Source: an uncultured Ruminococcus sp. (GTDB taxonomy: Bacteria > Bacillota > Clostridia > Oscillospirales > Acutalibacteraceae). Taken from it: a stretch of 64,000 bases of DNA. Made by a program: the position numbers and the translations under genes. Numbering within the stretch: position 1 is the first letter of the stretch; every line of letters begins with the position of its first letter. Shown here piece by piece: positions 17,882 to 26,071 of this stretch. The notes below the pieces were generated by a model, which saw only the letters and a list, made by a program, of their open reading frames with translations, searched no databases and was not told where the DNA came from. Where the stretch lies: NCBI GenBank assembly GCA_905233755.1, contig CAJODM010000006.1, forward strand, positions 31,880-95,879, written 5' to 3'.

Positions 17882-17949
17882 AAAGGTGTTTCTCCGGAAG
17901 AGCGATCTTCGTTCTTGGCACAGATGAGGGCTTAGACCTTTGCCGGAGC
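17882..17949 (+). promoter_or_regulatory. Structured leader upstream of the SpoIIE-type phosphatase
   Basis: AAAGGT (17882-17887) can pair with ACCTTT (17936-17941), and CTCCGG (17893-17898) with CCGGAG (17944-17949). The two helices cross, so they form either a pseudoknot or alternative states, as in some riboswitches. It ends 50 bp before the start codon. No named riboswitch consensus is recognised. Confidence 0.3.
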
Positions 17950-17998
17950 GTCCGTAATAAAACCAATTGCCGAGTGAATAAGAAGAGGGTAAAGACAA

Positions 17999-19504
17999 AT
18001 GATCAAGAAACAAAAAGATAATTCCGCAATATTCGGATTGATTTTTACCATTTCGTCAACCGTATTCATTATTGCGCTCGGCATTCCGTTCTTCACGGAA
18101 CCAAGGTTGAAGAATGGTCTGTACCACGCCGGCGTGGATTCAATGGGATCGCTTTTCTGTGCGGCGCTGTTTTTCGGATGTATGAAGCAGAACGGCAACG
18201 GGATAAGCGCTTTGAGAAACTTGATCGTTCTTGTAAGCGCCTGCTTTGCGGTTAATGAAGCGACGTATTACACGCTGGGTGTGCCGGATTGGAGCACGAT
18301 CTGTTTTGTCCTTTGTCTGATCAGCAAACTGTTGGATCTTGTGATGATCTATCTCTTCTACTCCTATGTAAAAGATACGCTTGGTTTCAAGGGGAAGCTT
18401 GCAAAACTAGCAAAAAAAGTCATTCCTGTTTTGCTGGTGTTTGAAACGCTCGTTCTCTTATCCAATATTTTCTATCCGACAACGTTTTATTTTGACGCCG
18501 CCGGAATGTATCATTCGAGCGCGTTTTCTTTGGCAGAGGATATTTATCTTGTCGCTACGTCCGTTCTTACGGCGATACTGATCATCATGAGCCATAACCC
18601 GCGCAATCAGAAAGCGGCGGCGCTTACGTTTATCCTGTTCCCGCTGATCGAATACGCGTTTTGGGGAGGGCAGTTCGGCAATTCTGCTCAGTACGGAACG
18701 GTTCTGATGTCGATGATCATTATGTACTGCGTCATATTCATAGACAAGAGCAAAAAGCTGGCGTCCACACAGACGGATCTGCGCATCGCGTCTAAGATCC
18801 AGGCGGACGCCCTGCCTCCAACCGCACCGGAGTTTGAAGATTTTCCGAAACTGATCCTGCGGGGCTGTATGAACACCGCCAAGGAGGTCGGCGGTGACTT
18901 CTACGATTATTTCCCGATTGACGAAAACCATTTCTGCTTCCTTATAGCCGATGTGTCCGGCAAGGGTACACCTGCCGCGCTCTTTATGATGACGGCAAAG
19001 ACCATGATTAAGGACTACGCTCTGACAAAAGACACCACATCGGAAATCTTTACCGCAGTCAACGCTCGGCTTTGCGAAAATAACGACGAGGGAATGTTTG
19101 CCACCGCGTGGATCGGCATTCTCGATACCCGGACGATGACGCTCCGGTACACAAACGCCGGACACAATTACCCTATCCTGCAGCGCAAGGGTCAGCCCTG
19201 CGAGTTGATGGAGAAATCACACGGACTTTTTCTTGCCGGAATGGAATTCACGAGATACAAGCAAAGTGAGATCATGCTCGAGCCGGGTGACCGTTTGCTT
19301 CTGTACACCGATGGCGTCACGGAAGCTCACGACCGGAGAAAAATGCTCTACGGCATCGAACGGCTGAAAAAGGTGTTAGAAAACTCCAAAGATGCCCCTG
19401 GAGAAAAGGTGCTTGAGAACATCCTCGACGATATAAGCGTTTTTGCCGATGGGGTTGCGCAGTACGACGATATTACAATGGTTGTTCTGACCATCAAAGA
19501 ATAG
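17999..19504 (+). CDS. Membrane-bound SpoIIE-family protein phosphatase (PP2C/RsbU type)
   Basis: 501 residues. Residues 1-255 hold about seven hydrophobic segments (GLIFTISSTVFIIALGIPFF, later LLVFETLVLLSNIF and YGTVLMSMIIMYCVIFI), then the PPM catalytic domain: KEVGGDFYDYF, ADVSGKGTPAALFM, NAGHNYP, LYTDGVTEA and QYDDITMVVL, with all metal-binding Asp/Gly positions kept. Such proteins remove phosphate from a STAS anti-anti-sigma factor in response to a membrane-sensed signal; a STAS gene lies 2 kb downstream. No RsbW-like kinase is in the window. Codon use is more AT-rich than in the flanking operons. Confidence 0.9.
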   Translation: MIKKQKDNSAIFGLIFTISSTVFIIALGIPFFTEPRLKNGLYHAGVDSMGSLFCAALFFGCMKQNGNGISALRNLIVLVSACFAVNEATYYTLGVPDWSTICFVLCLISKLLDLVMIYLFYSYVKDTLGFKGKLAKLAKKVIPVLLVFETLVLLSNIFYPTTFYFDAAGMYHSSAFSLAEDIYLVATSVLTAILIIMSHNPRNQKAAALTFILFPLIEYAFWGGQFGNSAQYGTVLMSMIIMYCVIFIDKSKKLASTQTDLRIASKIQADALPPTAPEFEDFPKLILRGCMNTAKEVGGDFYDYFPIDENHFCFLIADVSGKGTPAALFMMTAKTMIKDYALTKDTTSEIFTAVNARLCENNDEGMFATAWIGILDTRTMTLRYTNAGHNYPILQRKGQPCELMEKSHGLFLAGMEFTRYKQSEIMLEPGDRLLLYTDGVTEAHDRRKMLYGIERLKKVLENSKDAPGEKVLENILDDISVFADGVAQYDDITMVVLTIKE

Positions 19505-19563
19505 GATAAAGAAAAATAACGCTTCCAAAAGATGAAAACGGAAATTTCGTTCTATGCTTTTGT

Positions 19564-19686
19564 TAGGTTTTTACAAAAGCGGTTATGTACATCACGCTCC
19601 TTTGCGACAGGATTATCGCAGGGTGTTTTGTTGGCGAATCGGGAGTCGCGGCAATCAGTGCGATCCTGCCCATAACCGGGATATGA
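19564..19686 (+). pseudogene. Remnant of a MATE-family efflux transporter
   Basis: Between in-frame stops at 19564-19566 and 19684-19686 the frame reads VFTKAVMYITLLCDRIIAG then CFVGESGVAAISAILPITGI. This follows the N-terminal MATE pattern (membrane helix, D-R-I-I-A-G, G-E-S-G-V-A-A-I, P). Only about 38 codons survive and the protein stops where a second helix should continue. It may be the relic of a gene lost between the phosphatase and the kinase genes. Short, so the call is tentative. Confidence 0.4.
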
Positions 19687-19728
19687 TTTGCTTTTGGTGT
19701 AAGAAAGAATCGCTGCGGAGATGGAATA

Positions 19729-21339
19729 ATGTATATTATTATTTACGATTTTGGAACCAGCAGCTTGAAGACCTGCCTATTTGATGTGGGCGAGAGGATT
19801 ACCATAGCAGCGTCATCAAACGCCTCCTACGGGCTCTATATCCTGGAAAACGGCGGCGCCGAGCAGGATACCGAGGAGTGGTGGCGGGCGATCTGTGATA
19901 CGACCAAAGAGCTATTCATAAAATCAGACGTCAGCCCCGAGGAGGTGTCCGGTCTCGCCTTCTGCGCACAGATGCAGGGTGTGGTTCTTGTCGACGATAA
20001 CGGAAAGGCGCTTCGCCCCGCGATGAGCTATATGGACTGCCGAGGTGTGCGTGAATATAAGGACTGTATGGGAAAGGGAATCATCAAGGTCTCCGGCTGC
20101 AGTCTGTACAAGCTTCTTCGAAATTTACGGGTGAACTACGCCGGATCGACCAGCGTCAAGGATCCGGTATGGAAATACAAGTGGGTTGAAAACAACGAGC
20201 CGGAGATATTCGCAAGGGTCGATAAATGGCTGGATGTCAACGACTACCTTGTCTCTCGCTGTACCGGGAAGATCATCCGCACAGCCGACTCCGCTTTCGC
20301 AACCTTTCTCTACGACACCCGAAAGGGCAAGGAAGGGTGGAACAAAGGGCTTCTAAAAATGTACAAGGTGAAACCTGAGCATTTGCCGCTGATCATAGAC
20401 TCCACTGATCTCGTCGGAGGGTTGACAGATGAAGCGGCGAGCGATCTCGGTTTGAAAGCCGGTACCCCCGTTTTCGGAGGCGGCGGCGACACGACCTTTG
20501 TCAACATCGGCGCTGGATGTACGACGCCGGGCGACACACATATTTATTTCGGTACGTCCGGCTGGGTATCAACGTATCTCGACTACCAGACGGTTGATAT
20601 TAACGCGATGATCACCGGTGTACTATCGGCAAATCACGGATACTTCAACTATTATGCTGAGCTGGAAACGGCGGGCAAGTGCTACGAATGGGTCAAGGAT
20701 CACCTCGCATTTGATAAGATCAACATGTACCCCGAGAAAACCGAGATCACGGACGATTTCAAAAGCGAGTTCACAAGTCTATACGACTATATGTCCGCCG
20801 AGGTCAGCAAGTCTCCACCCGGAGCGAACGGGGTGATCTTTACCCCCTGGCTTCACGGTAACCGCTGCCCCTTTGAGGACGCGAACGCCGCCGGAATGTT
20901 CTTCAATATCAAGATCGACACCGACAAGCGTGATATGATCCGTGCCGTGCTCGAGGGAATCTGCTATCATTTACGCTGGCTGCTGGAATGCGAAGCAAAA
21001 AAAGTCAAAACCTCCGATACGGTAAGGTTTGTCGGCGGCGGATCGCTGTCGCCGGTTATCTGCCAGATGCTCGCCGATATCACCGGAAGAACGATAGAAA
21101 CCGTTGATAACGCTCAAAAGGTAGGCGCCATGGGAGCCGCCATTGTCGCGGCGGCCGGGCTGACCGGAGAGGACGCAAATGACCTTTCGCGGCGGATCGT
21201 TACAGCCAACCGCACCTACCTGCCTGAATCGAAAAATCATGGGATTTACGAGCGCAACTACGCCGTTTTCAAAAAGCTGTATAAATCCAACGCCGCGCAC
21301 TTCAAAACGTTGAATTCTAAAATAGGAGAAGCGGAATAA
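19729..21339 (+). CDS. FGGY-family carbohydrate kinase (xylulokinase-like)
   Basis: 536 residues. The N-terminal ATPase half starts MYIIIYDFGTSSLKTCLFD, has CAQMQGVVLVDDNGKAL and SYMDCRGVREYKD; the C-terminal half has GGGDTTFVNIGAGCTTPGD, the ATP-binding FGTSGWVST and RFVGGGSLSPVICQMLADI, then KVGAMGAAIVAAAG. It should phosphorylate a pentulose or other sugar/polyol. No isomerase or sugar transporter is next to it, so the substrate is open. Preceded by the MATE remnant; weak ribosome site (GGAGATGG). AT-rich codon use like its neighbours. Confidence 0.85.
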   Translation: MYIIIYDFGTSSLKTCLFDVGERITIAASSNASYGLYILENGGAEQDTEEWWRAICDTTKELFIKSDVSPEEVSGLAFCAQMQGVVLVDDNGKALRPAMSYMDCRGVREYKDCMGKGIIKVSGCSLYKLLRNLRVNYAGSTSVKDPVWKYKWVENNEPEIFARVDKWLDVNDYLVSRCTGKIIRTADSAFATFLYDTRKGKEGWNKGLLKMYKVKPEHLPLIIDSTDLVGGLTDEAASDLGLKAGTPVFGGGGDTTFVNIGAGCTTPGDTHIYFGTSGWVSTYLDYQTVDINAMITGVLSANHGYFNYYAELETAGKCYEWVKDHLAFDKINMYPEKTEITDDFKSEFTSLYDYMSAEVSKSPPGANGVIFTPWLHGNRCPFEDANAAGMFFNIKIDTDKRDMIRAVLEGICYHLRWLLECEAKKVKTSDTVRFVGGGSLSPVICQMLADITGRTIETVDNAQKVGAMGAAIVAAAGLTGEDANDLSRRIVTANRTYLPESKNHGIYERNYAVFKKLYKSNAAHFKTLNSKIGEAE

Positions 21340-21552
21340 AATATGAATTGATCAGAGTCGTCAGATTTCCTCCTTTTCTCTATTTCTGTCGACGCTGTTG
21401 AAATTTTTTCGTTTGCTCTGCCAAACGCCTTTACGACCTTGCCTTACCGGGGCAAAAATCTGATTGCGTTGATTCTGTCGATGATTTGCAACTTCATATT
21501 GTATAGACGTTATATTGCATAATAAAATAACACAAACAGGAGGAAGAATCAA

Positions 21553-21858
21553 ATGGATCTGAAATTGACAACAAATAATGATGGCGCAGCCCTTACCGTA
21601 GCTCTGAACGGAGAACTTAATACGTTTACTGCGCCGGACCTGAAGACTGTTTTGGAGGAAAAACTTGCTGAAACAGACGCTTTGTATCTGGATTTTGCAG
21701 GGTGCGACTCTGTTTCATCCGCGGGCCTTCGCGTTCTTCTCAATACGTTCAAGAAAATGAGAGCGAAAAAGGGCACGATGGAATTTATGAACATCGGTCC
21801 GAATTTTTCCGAGGTATTGAACATCACGGGGCTTGACGTCGTGTTCAATCTCAAGTGA
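21553..21858 (+). CDS. STAS-domain anti-sigma factor antagonist
   Basis: 101 residues, a lone STAS domain: LNGELNTFTAPDLKTVLEE, LYLDFAGCDSVSSAGLRVLL with candidate phosphorylation Ser55/Ser56, and a C-terminal helix ending VLNITGLDVVFNL. In partner-switching systems the Ser is phosphorylated by an RsbW/SpoIIAB kinase and freed by a PP2C phosphatase such as the one at 17999. Strong site AGGAGGAAG 7 bp before ATG. A HAD phosphatase gene follows after 25 bp and probably shares the mRNA. Confidence 0.9.
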   Translation: MDLKLTTNNDGAALTVALNGELNTFTAPDLKTVLEEKLAETDALYLDFAGCDSVSSAGLRVLLNTFKKMRAKKGTMEFMNIGPNFSEVLNITGLDVVFNLK

Positions 21859-21883
21859 GAGGTGATTTACTGAAGGTCAGACT

Positions 21884-22510
21884 ATGAACGTATATGATTT
21901 TGATGGGACAATCTATCACCCGGACTGTGCGATAAGCTTTGCGCTTTGGTGCATGAATCGGCACCCTTCTTTATGGTTCACGTTTTTCCCGAAGGCGCTG
22001 AAAAGCATGATCGGGCACAAACTCGGGAAGGTGCCGCGCTATGTGATGGAACGCACGTTTTTCAGCTTTCTTTGCAAGGTCGACGACTTCGACGAGCAAA
22101 TAGAGAAATTTTGGGACAAGCATGAAAAGCGGATCTCCGCTTGGTATCTTGCGCAGAAAAAATCGGACGATCTTATTATCAGCGCTTCCCCGAAGTGTAT
22201 CATCGAACCTATCACCAAAAGACTCGGCGTGAATTGTATAGCGTCCGATTACGATCGGGAGGTCGGTGCATTCGTTGACAACCTGATGTACGCACGAGAA
22301 AAAGCTGCGTATATTTTCGACCAGGGGTTCCCGGAAATTGAGAATTTTTATTCAGATTCCCTTGCGGACACGCCGATGGCGCTTTGCGCTGAAAAAGCGC
22401 ACCTTATCACCGACAAAGCGCAGAAGGTGAATGACTGGCCAAAACTTGACGTTGCAACGTTGAAGAAGGTGCATGAAAAGATCGAAACGGGTTGGTCGGT
22501 TCACCTATAA
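21884..22510 (+). CDS. HAD-superfamily phosphatase
   Basis: 208 residues. Motif I is right at the N-terminus, VYDFDGTIYHPD, with the nucleophile Asp and the acid Asp two residues on. A helical cap (CMNRHPSLWFTFFPKAL...) follows. Motif II is LIISASPK and motif III/IV is FYSDSLADTPMA. This layout fits the phosphoserine-phosphatase-like (HAD-IB) group. Substrate unknown. It is the last gene of the AT-rich module and probably cotranscribed with the STAS gene. Confidence 0.8.
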   Translation: MNVYDFDGTIYHPDCAISFALWCMNRHPSLWFTFFPKALKSMIGHKLGKVPRYVMERTFFSFLCKVDDFDEQIEKFWDKHEKRISAWYLAQKKSDDLIISASPKCIIEPITKRLGVNCIASDYDREVGAFVDNLMYAREKAAYIFDQGFPEIENFYSDSLADTPMALCAEKAHLITDKAQKVNDWPKLDVATLKKVHEKIETGWSVHL

Positions 22511-22668
22511 TCAGTCCGTTAAACCGGATAACTCATCGCTATCGTACACGATGCGCACATCGACTGCAACTCAATAATGGCTTTTGCGCTATATCGGCTG
22601 TTTCATATAATGGATTTATAGTGCCCGCCCAGTAGCGCACTTGATGTGTGCACGGGCGATGGCTATAC

Positions 22669-22697
22669 GAAAATTGCGTGCCGAAGGCACGATTTTC
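22669..22697 (+). terminator. Hairpin terminator candidate downstream of the HAD gene
   Basis: GAAAAT-tg-CGTGCC (22669-22682) pairs with GGCACG-ATTTTC (22686-22697) around loop GAA; only TG is bulged. TTGTC follows. Confidence 0.4.
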
Positions 22698-22769
22698 TTG
22701 TCAAGATAATTTGATATGCGAAAAGTAGTTCTTTCGATGGGTGTATGTACTTATACTTATTTTCAATAG

Positions 22770-22839
22770 AAACTCGACATTCTTATCGGTCTGATTTCCG
22801 CTATACTTCGTTATCGGTCTTGACAGGCGCCAGCCTGCC
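22770..22839. repeat. 70-bp flanking repeat, right copy
   Basis: Gap-free counterpart of 17351-17420. Shares AAACT-GA-ATTCTT--CGGTC and CGGTCTTGACA; its hairpin AGGC-gcca-GCCT (22825-22836) replaces ATAC-gtca-GTAT with two compensatory pairs. Confidence 0.6.
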
Positions 22840-22895
22840 TGCACTTTCTGCACCGATCATTTATGGAAGGAGTTCTCATAGAGTTAAAAATCCAT

Positions 22896-22924
22896 TTGAC
22901 GGATGCGGTGTTTTTTGATATGAT
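22896..22924 (+). promoter_or_regulatory. Sigma-A promoter of the metal exporter
   Basis: TTGACG (22896-22901), 17 bp, TATGAT (22919-22924), giving a transcript start near 22931. This lies after an upstream in-frame ATG at 22863 and helps decide the start of the next gene. Confidence 0.65.
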
Positions 22925-22955
22925 AATAGCCGAATATGGGACAAGGGATGTAACT

Positions 22956-23813
22956 ATGTCAGTTTTCTTAGGATTGCTATGGGAGACGGTCGTCGACTGT
23001 CTGAAGATGCTGCCGATCCTGTTCCTCGCGTATCTGCTGATGGAATTCATTGAGCGCAAGGCGGGTGAGCGGCTCAACCGGATCGTCGCGGGCGTCGGAT
23101 ATGCGGGGCCTGCCCTCGGCGGGCTGCTGGGCGCGGTTCCTCAGTGTGGGTTTTCGGGCGCGATAGCGGGATTCTATGCCGCCGGTATCGTGACGCTCGG
23201 CACCCTGCTCTCGGTATTCCTGTCGACCAGCGACGAGATGCTGCCGATCCTCCTGTCGTCGCGCATCCCGATCGCCGAGATCTTCAAGATCCTGCTGCTG
23301 AAGGTCGCCGGCGGGATAGCGGCGGGCTTTATGATTGATATCGTGCTGCGGCTGCTGCGCCGTCAGCGTTATACCGACAGCGAGCATATCCACGATTTTT
23401 GTGAGCAGGAGCACTGTGACTGTGAGGAGAGCATCTTTGTCTCGGCGATCCGCCATACGCTGAAGGTGATGGCGCTGATCTTTGCGGTATCGCTCCTGTT
23501 GAACATCCTCTTCGAGCTATGGGGGACAGAGGCGCTGCGATCTGTCGTGACATCGGTGCCGGTAGTGGGCGAGATGGTGCTCGCGCTGATCGGGCTGATC
23601 CCCAACTGCTCGGCGTCGGTGCTGATCACTAACCTCTATGTCGAGAACGTCATCACCGCGTCCCAGCTTATCGCGGGGCTGATGGCGAACGCCGGCGTCG
23701 GGCTGGTGGTGCTCTTCCGGCTGAACAAGCGCATGAAGGAGAATTTCGGCATCGTCCTGCTGCTATATGTCTGTGCGGTATTGCTCGGGCTGCTGGTCGG
23801 CTTGATCTGGTAA
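22956..23813 (+). CDS. Putative 10-TM heavy-metal exporter / manganese transporter (ArsP_2-like)
   Basis: 285 residues with about ten hydrophobic segments in two halves. Each half has a Cys motif inside a helix pair: GAVPQCGFSGAIAG and LIPNCSASVLITN. Between the halves is a metal-ligand-rich loop (HIHDFCEQEHCDCEE). This is the pattern of the family annotated as putative heavy-metal or manganese exporters. The substrate is unknown. ATG 22956 is chosen over 22863 because the promoter lies between them and AAGGGA sits 7 bp upstream. Confidence 0.7.
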   Translation: MSVFLGLLWETVVDCLKMLPILFLAYLLMEFIERKAGERLNRIVAGVGYAGPALGGLLGAVPQCGFSGAIAGFYAAGIVTLGTLLSVFLSTSDEMLPILLSSRIPIAEIFKILLLKVAGGIAAGFMIDIVLRLLRRQRYTDSEHIHDFCEQEHCDCEESIFVSAIRHTLKVMALIFAVSLLLNILFELWGTEALRSVVTSVPVVGEMVLALIGLIPNCSASVLITNLYVENVITASQLIAGLMANAGVGLVVLFRLNKRMKENFGIVLLLYVCAVLLGLLVGLIW

Positions 23814-23847
23814 GTTCACGTTCTCGCCGCTTTGAGCGGAAAAGTGC

Positions 23848-23876
23848 TTTACTTTCGCGCTTTATTGTGTTAAGAT
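23848..23876 (+). promoter_or_regulatory. Promoter candidate for the yerC operon
   Basis: TTTACT (23848-23853), 17 bp, TAAGAT (23871-23876), about 40 bp before the yerC start. Confidence 0.4.
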
Positions 23877-23914
23877 AATACTGTTATCGTAATTATATCA
23901 AGGAAGTGTCTGCT

Positions 23915-24208
23915 GTGTCTGCAAAACCGAATGTAGAATTTACCCATGATCTGTACCGCGCGATCCTCACGCTCGAGACCGAGGAGGAGTGCGAGGCGTT
24001 CTTCCGCGATTTGTGCACCATCCCCGAGCTCAAGGCGCTGTCCCAGCGGTTCGCGGTTGCCATGATGCTAGATAAGAACATGGTATATAACAAGATTGTC
24101 GAGGCGACGGGCGCGTCTACCGCGACCATCAGCCGTGTCAAACGGTCGCTCGACTATGAGAATGCCGGCGGTTATACCCTCGTGTTCGACCGCCTGAAGG
24201 ACGAATGA
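23915..24208 (+). CDS. yerC: YerC/YecD-family TrpR-like DNA-binding protein
   Basis: 97 residues, all helical. FRDLCTIPELKALSQRFAVA and the helix-turn-helix YNKIVEATGASTATISRVKR match the YerC family, relatives of the Trp repressor found near purine or housekeeping genes in Firmicutes. Target operon not evident. GTG 23915 is chosen because AAGGA lies 10 bp upstream; GTG 23906 would leave one base. ATGA overlap with the methyltransferase gene. Confidence 0.85.
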   Translation: MSAKPNVEFTHDLYRAILTLETEEECEAFFRDLCTIPELKALSQRFAVAMMLDKNMVYNKIVEATGASTATISRVKRSLDYENAGGYTLVFDRLKDE

Positions 24209-24945
24209 GCGGATACAGCGCCTTCTCGCGCTTCTATGACGCGTTGACGTTCAACGCGGGCTATGCCGAGCGCGCCGATTATATCGAACGTATGATGAGA
24301 GAGCTCCGTCATGATATGGGGCTTTCTCTTGATTTAGCGTGCGGAACGGGTTCGCTGACCTGTGAGCTGGCCGCGCGCGGGGCGGATATCTATGGGATCG
24401 ACGCGTCGCCCGATATGCTCAGCGAGGCGATGAACAAGGCGCAGGACAACGGTCTCCCCATCCTTTTTCTGTGCCAGCGGATGCAGGATATCGACCTGTA
24501 CGGTACGATCGATACCTGTCTGTGTACCCTCGACAGCATCAACCACCTTACCGATCTGCGCGACGTCAAGAGGACGTTCGAGCGGGTATCGCTGTTCATG
24601 AACCCGGGCGGGGTGTTCCTGTTCGATGTCAACACCGTGTACAAGCACCGCCATGTCCTCGGCGACAACACCTTTGTCTATGATACGAGCGATGTGTTCT
24701 GTGTGTGGCAAAATTCTCTGAAAGAAAATAACATCATCCAGATGGAGCTCGAGCTGTTCGAGCGCGACGGAGGCGTCTATCGCCGTTATACCGAGCATAT
24801 CCGCGAGCGCGCCTATGAGATCGGCGAGCTGACGGACGCGCTGACGGCGGCGGGGTTTTCTGATATTCGGGTATATGACGACATGACCTTTGCGCCGCTT
24901 CTAAACGACAGCGAGCGCGCGGTCATCACCGCGAGAAAGAAGTGA
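24205..24945 (+). CDS. Class I SAM-dependent methyltransferase
   Basis: 246 residues. Motif I LDLACGTGSLTCELA near residue 45, then YGIDASPDMLSEA (acidic SAM-ribose contact), a DTCLCTLDSINHL motif IV region and FLFDVNTVYKHRH. This is the small-molecule methyltransferase type often found beside YerC and Hsp33 in Clostridia. Substrate unknown. Opens inside yerC; hslO follows after 6 bp. Confidence 0.85.
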   Translation: MSGYSAFSRFYDALTFNAGYAERADYIERMMRELRHDMGLSLDLACGTGSLTCELAARGADIYGIDASPDMLSEAMNKAQDNGLPILFLCQRMQDIDLYGTIDTCLCTLDSINHLTDLRDVKRTFERVSLFMNPGGVFLFDVNTVYKHRHVLGDNTFVYDTSDVFCVWQNSLKENNIIQMELELFERDGGVYRRYTEHIRERAYEIGELTDALTAAGFSDIRVYDDMTFAPLLNDSERAVITARKK

Positions 24946-24951
24946 GAGAGT

Positions 24952-25827
24952 ATGGACAAGATCATCCGATGTATCACCGATGACGGCGCCGTGATGGTGT
25001 CTGCGATCGATTCGACCGACATCGTCTACAAGGCGAGTGTGATCCACGGCCTTTCTCCGGTCGCGTCCGCCGCGCTGGGTCGACTGCTGTCGGCAGCATC
25101 GATGATGGGCGCCCAGCTCAAGAGCAGCCGCTCGTCGGTGAATATCCAGTTCGACGGCGACGGCCCGCTCTGCACCGTGATGGCGGTAGCCGATTCGTCC
25201 GGCAACGTCAAGGGATATGTCGGGAACCCATCGTGTCCCACCACCCGCTATGACAGCGGCAAGCTGAACGTCGCCGCCGCGGTAGGGCAGGGGACGCTGA
25301 GCGTGATGAAGGACTTCGGCGAGGGCGAGCCATATATCGGCAAGGTACCGATCATTTCCGGCGAGATCGCCGAGGATATCACCTCCTACTATGCTTCCTC
25401 CGAGCAGATTCCCACTGTATGCGCGCTGGGGGTGCTGGCTGATAAAGAGGACGGCCAGGTGCTCCTGTCGGGCGGGCTGTTGATCCAGCTGCTGCCGGGC
25501 GCTGACGACAGCACCATCGACCGGATCGAGTCGAACGTCGCCTCCCTCGACTCGGTGACGACGATGCTTGCCAAGGGCATGTCCGCGCTCGATATGTGCC
25601 ACGCCGCGCTTGACGGGTTTTCGGTCGAGGTGCTCGACGAGTTCGAGGTCAAGTATGTCTGCGGCTGCTCCAAGGAGAAGATCGAGGGGCTGATCGCGAA
25701 CATGCCCGTATCAGAGATACAGGCGATGATCGACGAGGATCACGGGGCAGAGGCGTCCTGCCGCTTCTGTAACCGCCGATACACCTTCCATGAATCGGAG
25801 CTGCGTGCAATCCTGCGGAAAAAATAA
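24952..25827 (+). CDS. hslO: Redox-regulated chaperone Hsp33
   Basis: 291 residues. Holdase that is activated when its zinc centre is oxidised. N-terminal core MDKIIRCITDDGAVMVSAID and LGRLLSAASMMGAQLK; C-terminal redox switch YVCGCSKEKI and ASCRFCNRRYTF provide the CxC and CxxC zinc ligands about 30 residues apart. Length is normal for the family. The last gene before the tRNA promoter. Confidence 0.96.
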   Translation: MDKIIRCITDDGAVMVSAIDSTDIVYKASVIHGLSPVASAALGRLLSAASMMGAQLKSSRSSVNIQFDGDGPLCTVMAVADSSGNVKGYVGNPSCPTTRYDSGKLNVAAAVGQGTLSVMKDFGEGEPYIGKVPIISGEIAEDITSYYASSEQIPTVCALGVLADKEDGQVLLSGGLLIQLLPGADDSTIDRIESNVASLDSVTTMLAKGMSALDMCHAALDGFSVEVLDEFEVKYVCGCSKEKIEGLIANMPVSEIQAMIDEDHGAEASCRFCNRRYTFHESELRAILRKK

Positions 25828-25847
25828 TCAAAATTATTCTAAACCCC

Positions 25848-25876
25848 TTGACATTTGTGATGAAATCATGTATTAT
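25848..25876 (+). promoter_or_regulatory. Promoter of the tRNA cluster
   Basis: TTGACA (25848-25853), 17 bp, TATTAT (25871-25876), 31 bp before the first tRNA. It lies 20 bp after the hslO stop. Confidence 0.8.
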
Positions 25877-25907
25877 AATTTAGTCGCAAAAAAGAGGCGA
25901 ACGGTTG

Positions 25908-25983
25908 GGGAGCATAGCTCAGCTGGGAGAGCACCTGCCTTACAAGCAGGGGGTCACAGGTTCGAGCCCTGTTGTTCCCACCA
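25908..25983 (+). tRNA. tRNA-Val (anticodon UAC)
   Basis: Acceptor GGGAGCA / TGTTCCC, anticodon stem CCTGC/GCAGG with loop CTTACAA (TAC), T-arm ACAGGTTCGAGCCCTGT, encoded CCA. D-arm GCTCAGCTGGGAGAGC is normal. Confidence 0.97.
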
Positions 25984-25989
25984 TTATAC

Positions 25990-26066
25990 GGCCCGGTAGT
26001 TCAGTTGGTTAGAACGCTAGCCTGTCACGCTAGAGGTCGACGGTTCGAGCCCGTTCCGGGTCGCCA
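25990..26066 (+). tRNA. tRNA-Asp (anticodon GUC)
   Basis: Acceptor GGCCCGG / CCGGGTC, anticodon stem CTAGC/GCTAG with loop CTGTCAC (GTC), T-arm ACGGTTCGAGCCCGT, G discriminator, encoded CCA. Confidence 0.97.
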
Positions 26067-26071
26067 CTTTT

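Larger units (their letters stand above)
17295..17998. other. AT-rich non-coding stretch at the left edge of a foreign-looking module
   Basis: No convincing gene. It holds a tandem 12-bp direct repeat GCCGTGTCCTTT (17307-17330), whose complement reads KDTAKDTANF and stop, possibly the tail of a lost integrase. Then comes a 70-bp repeat copy (17351-17420), a hairpin CCGCAACT/AGTTGCGG (17697-17718), a nested palindrome (17729-17768) and a structured leader (17882-17949). An 82-codon frame at 17365-17613 is Cys-rich, has no ribosome site and covers the repeat copy, so I do not call it. Confidence 0.5.
22511..22895. other. Non-coding right edge of the AT-rich module
   Basis: No gene is supported. 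It contains an imperfect hairpin (GCCCG...CGGGC, about 22624-22657), a terminator-like hairpin (22669-22697) and the right copy of the flanking repeat (22770-22839). I looked for a copy of the tRNA-Ser 3' end here, as an integrated element would leave, and found none. Confidence 0.5.

Noticed and set aside
17865..17998. c-di-GMP or other named riboswitch upstream of the phosphatase
   Set aside because: The conserved c-di-GMP-I core and tetraloop receptor are not present; only generic pairing remains.
22511..22895. attR site copied from tRNA-Ser
   Set aside because: I found no copy of the tRNA-Ser 3' end here, so simple tRNA-site integration of the module is not supported.
22863..22955. 31-codon N-terminal extension of the metal exporter
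   Set aside because: A good promoter lies inside it, so the mRNA would start after that ATG.
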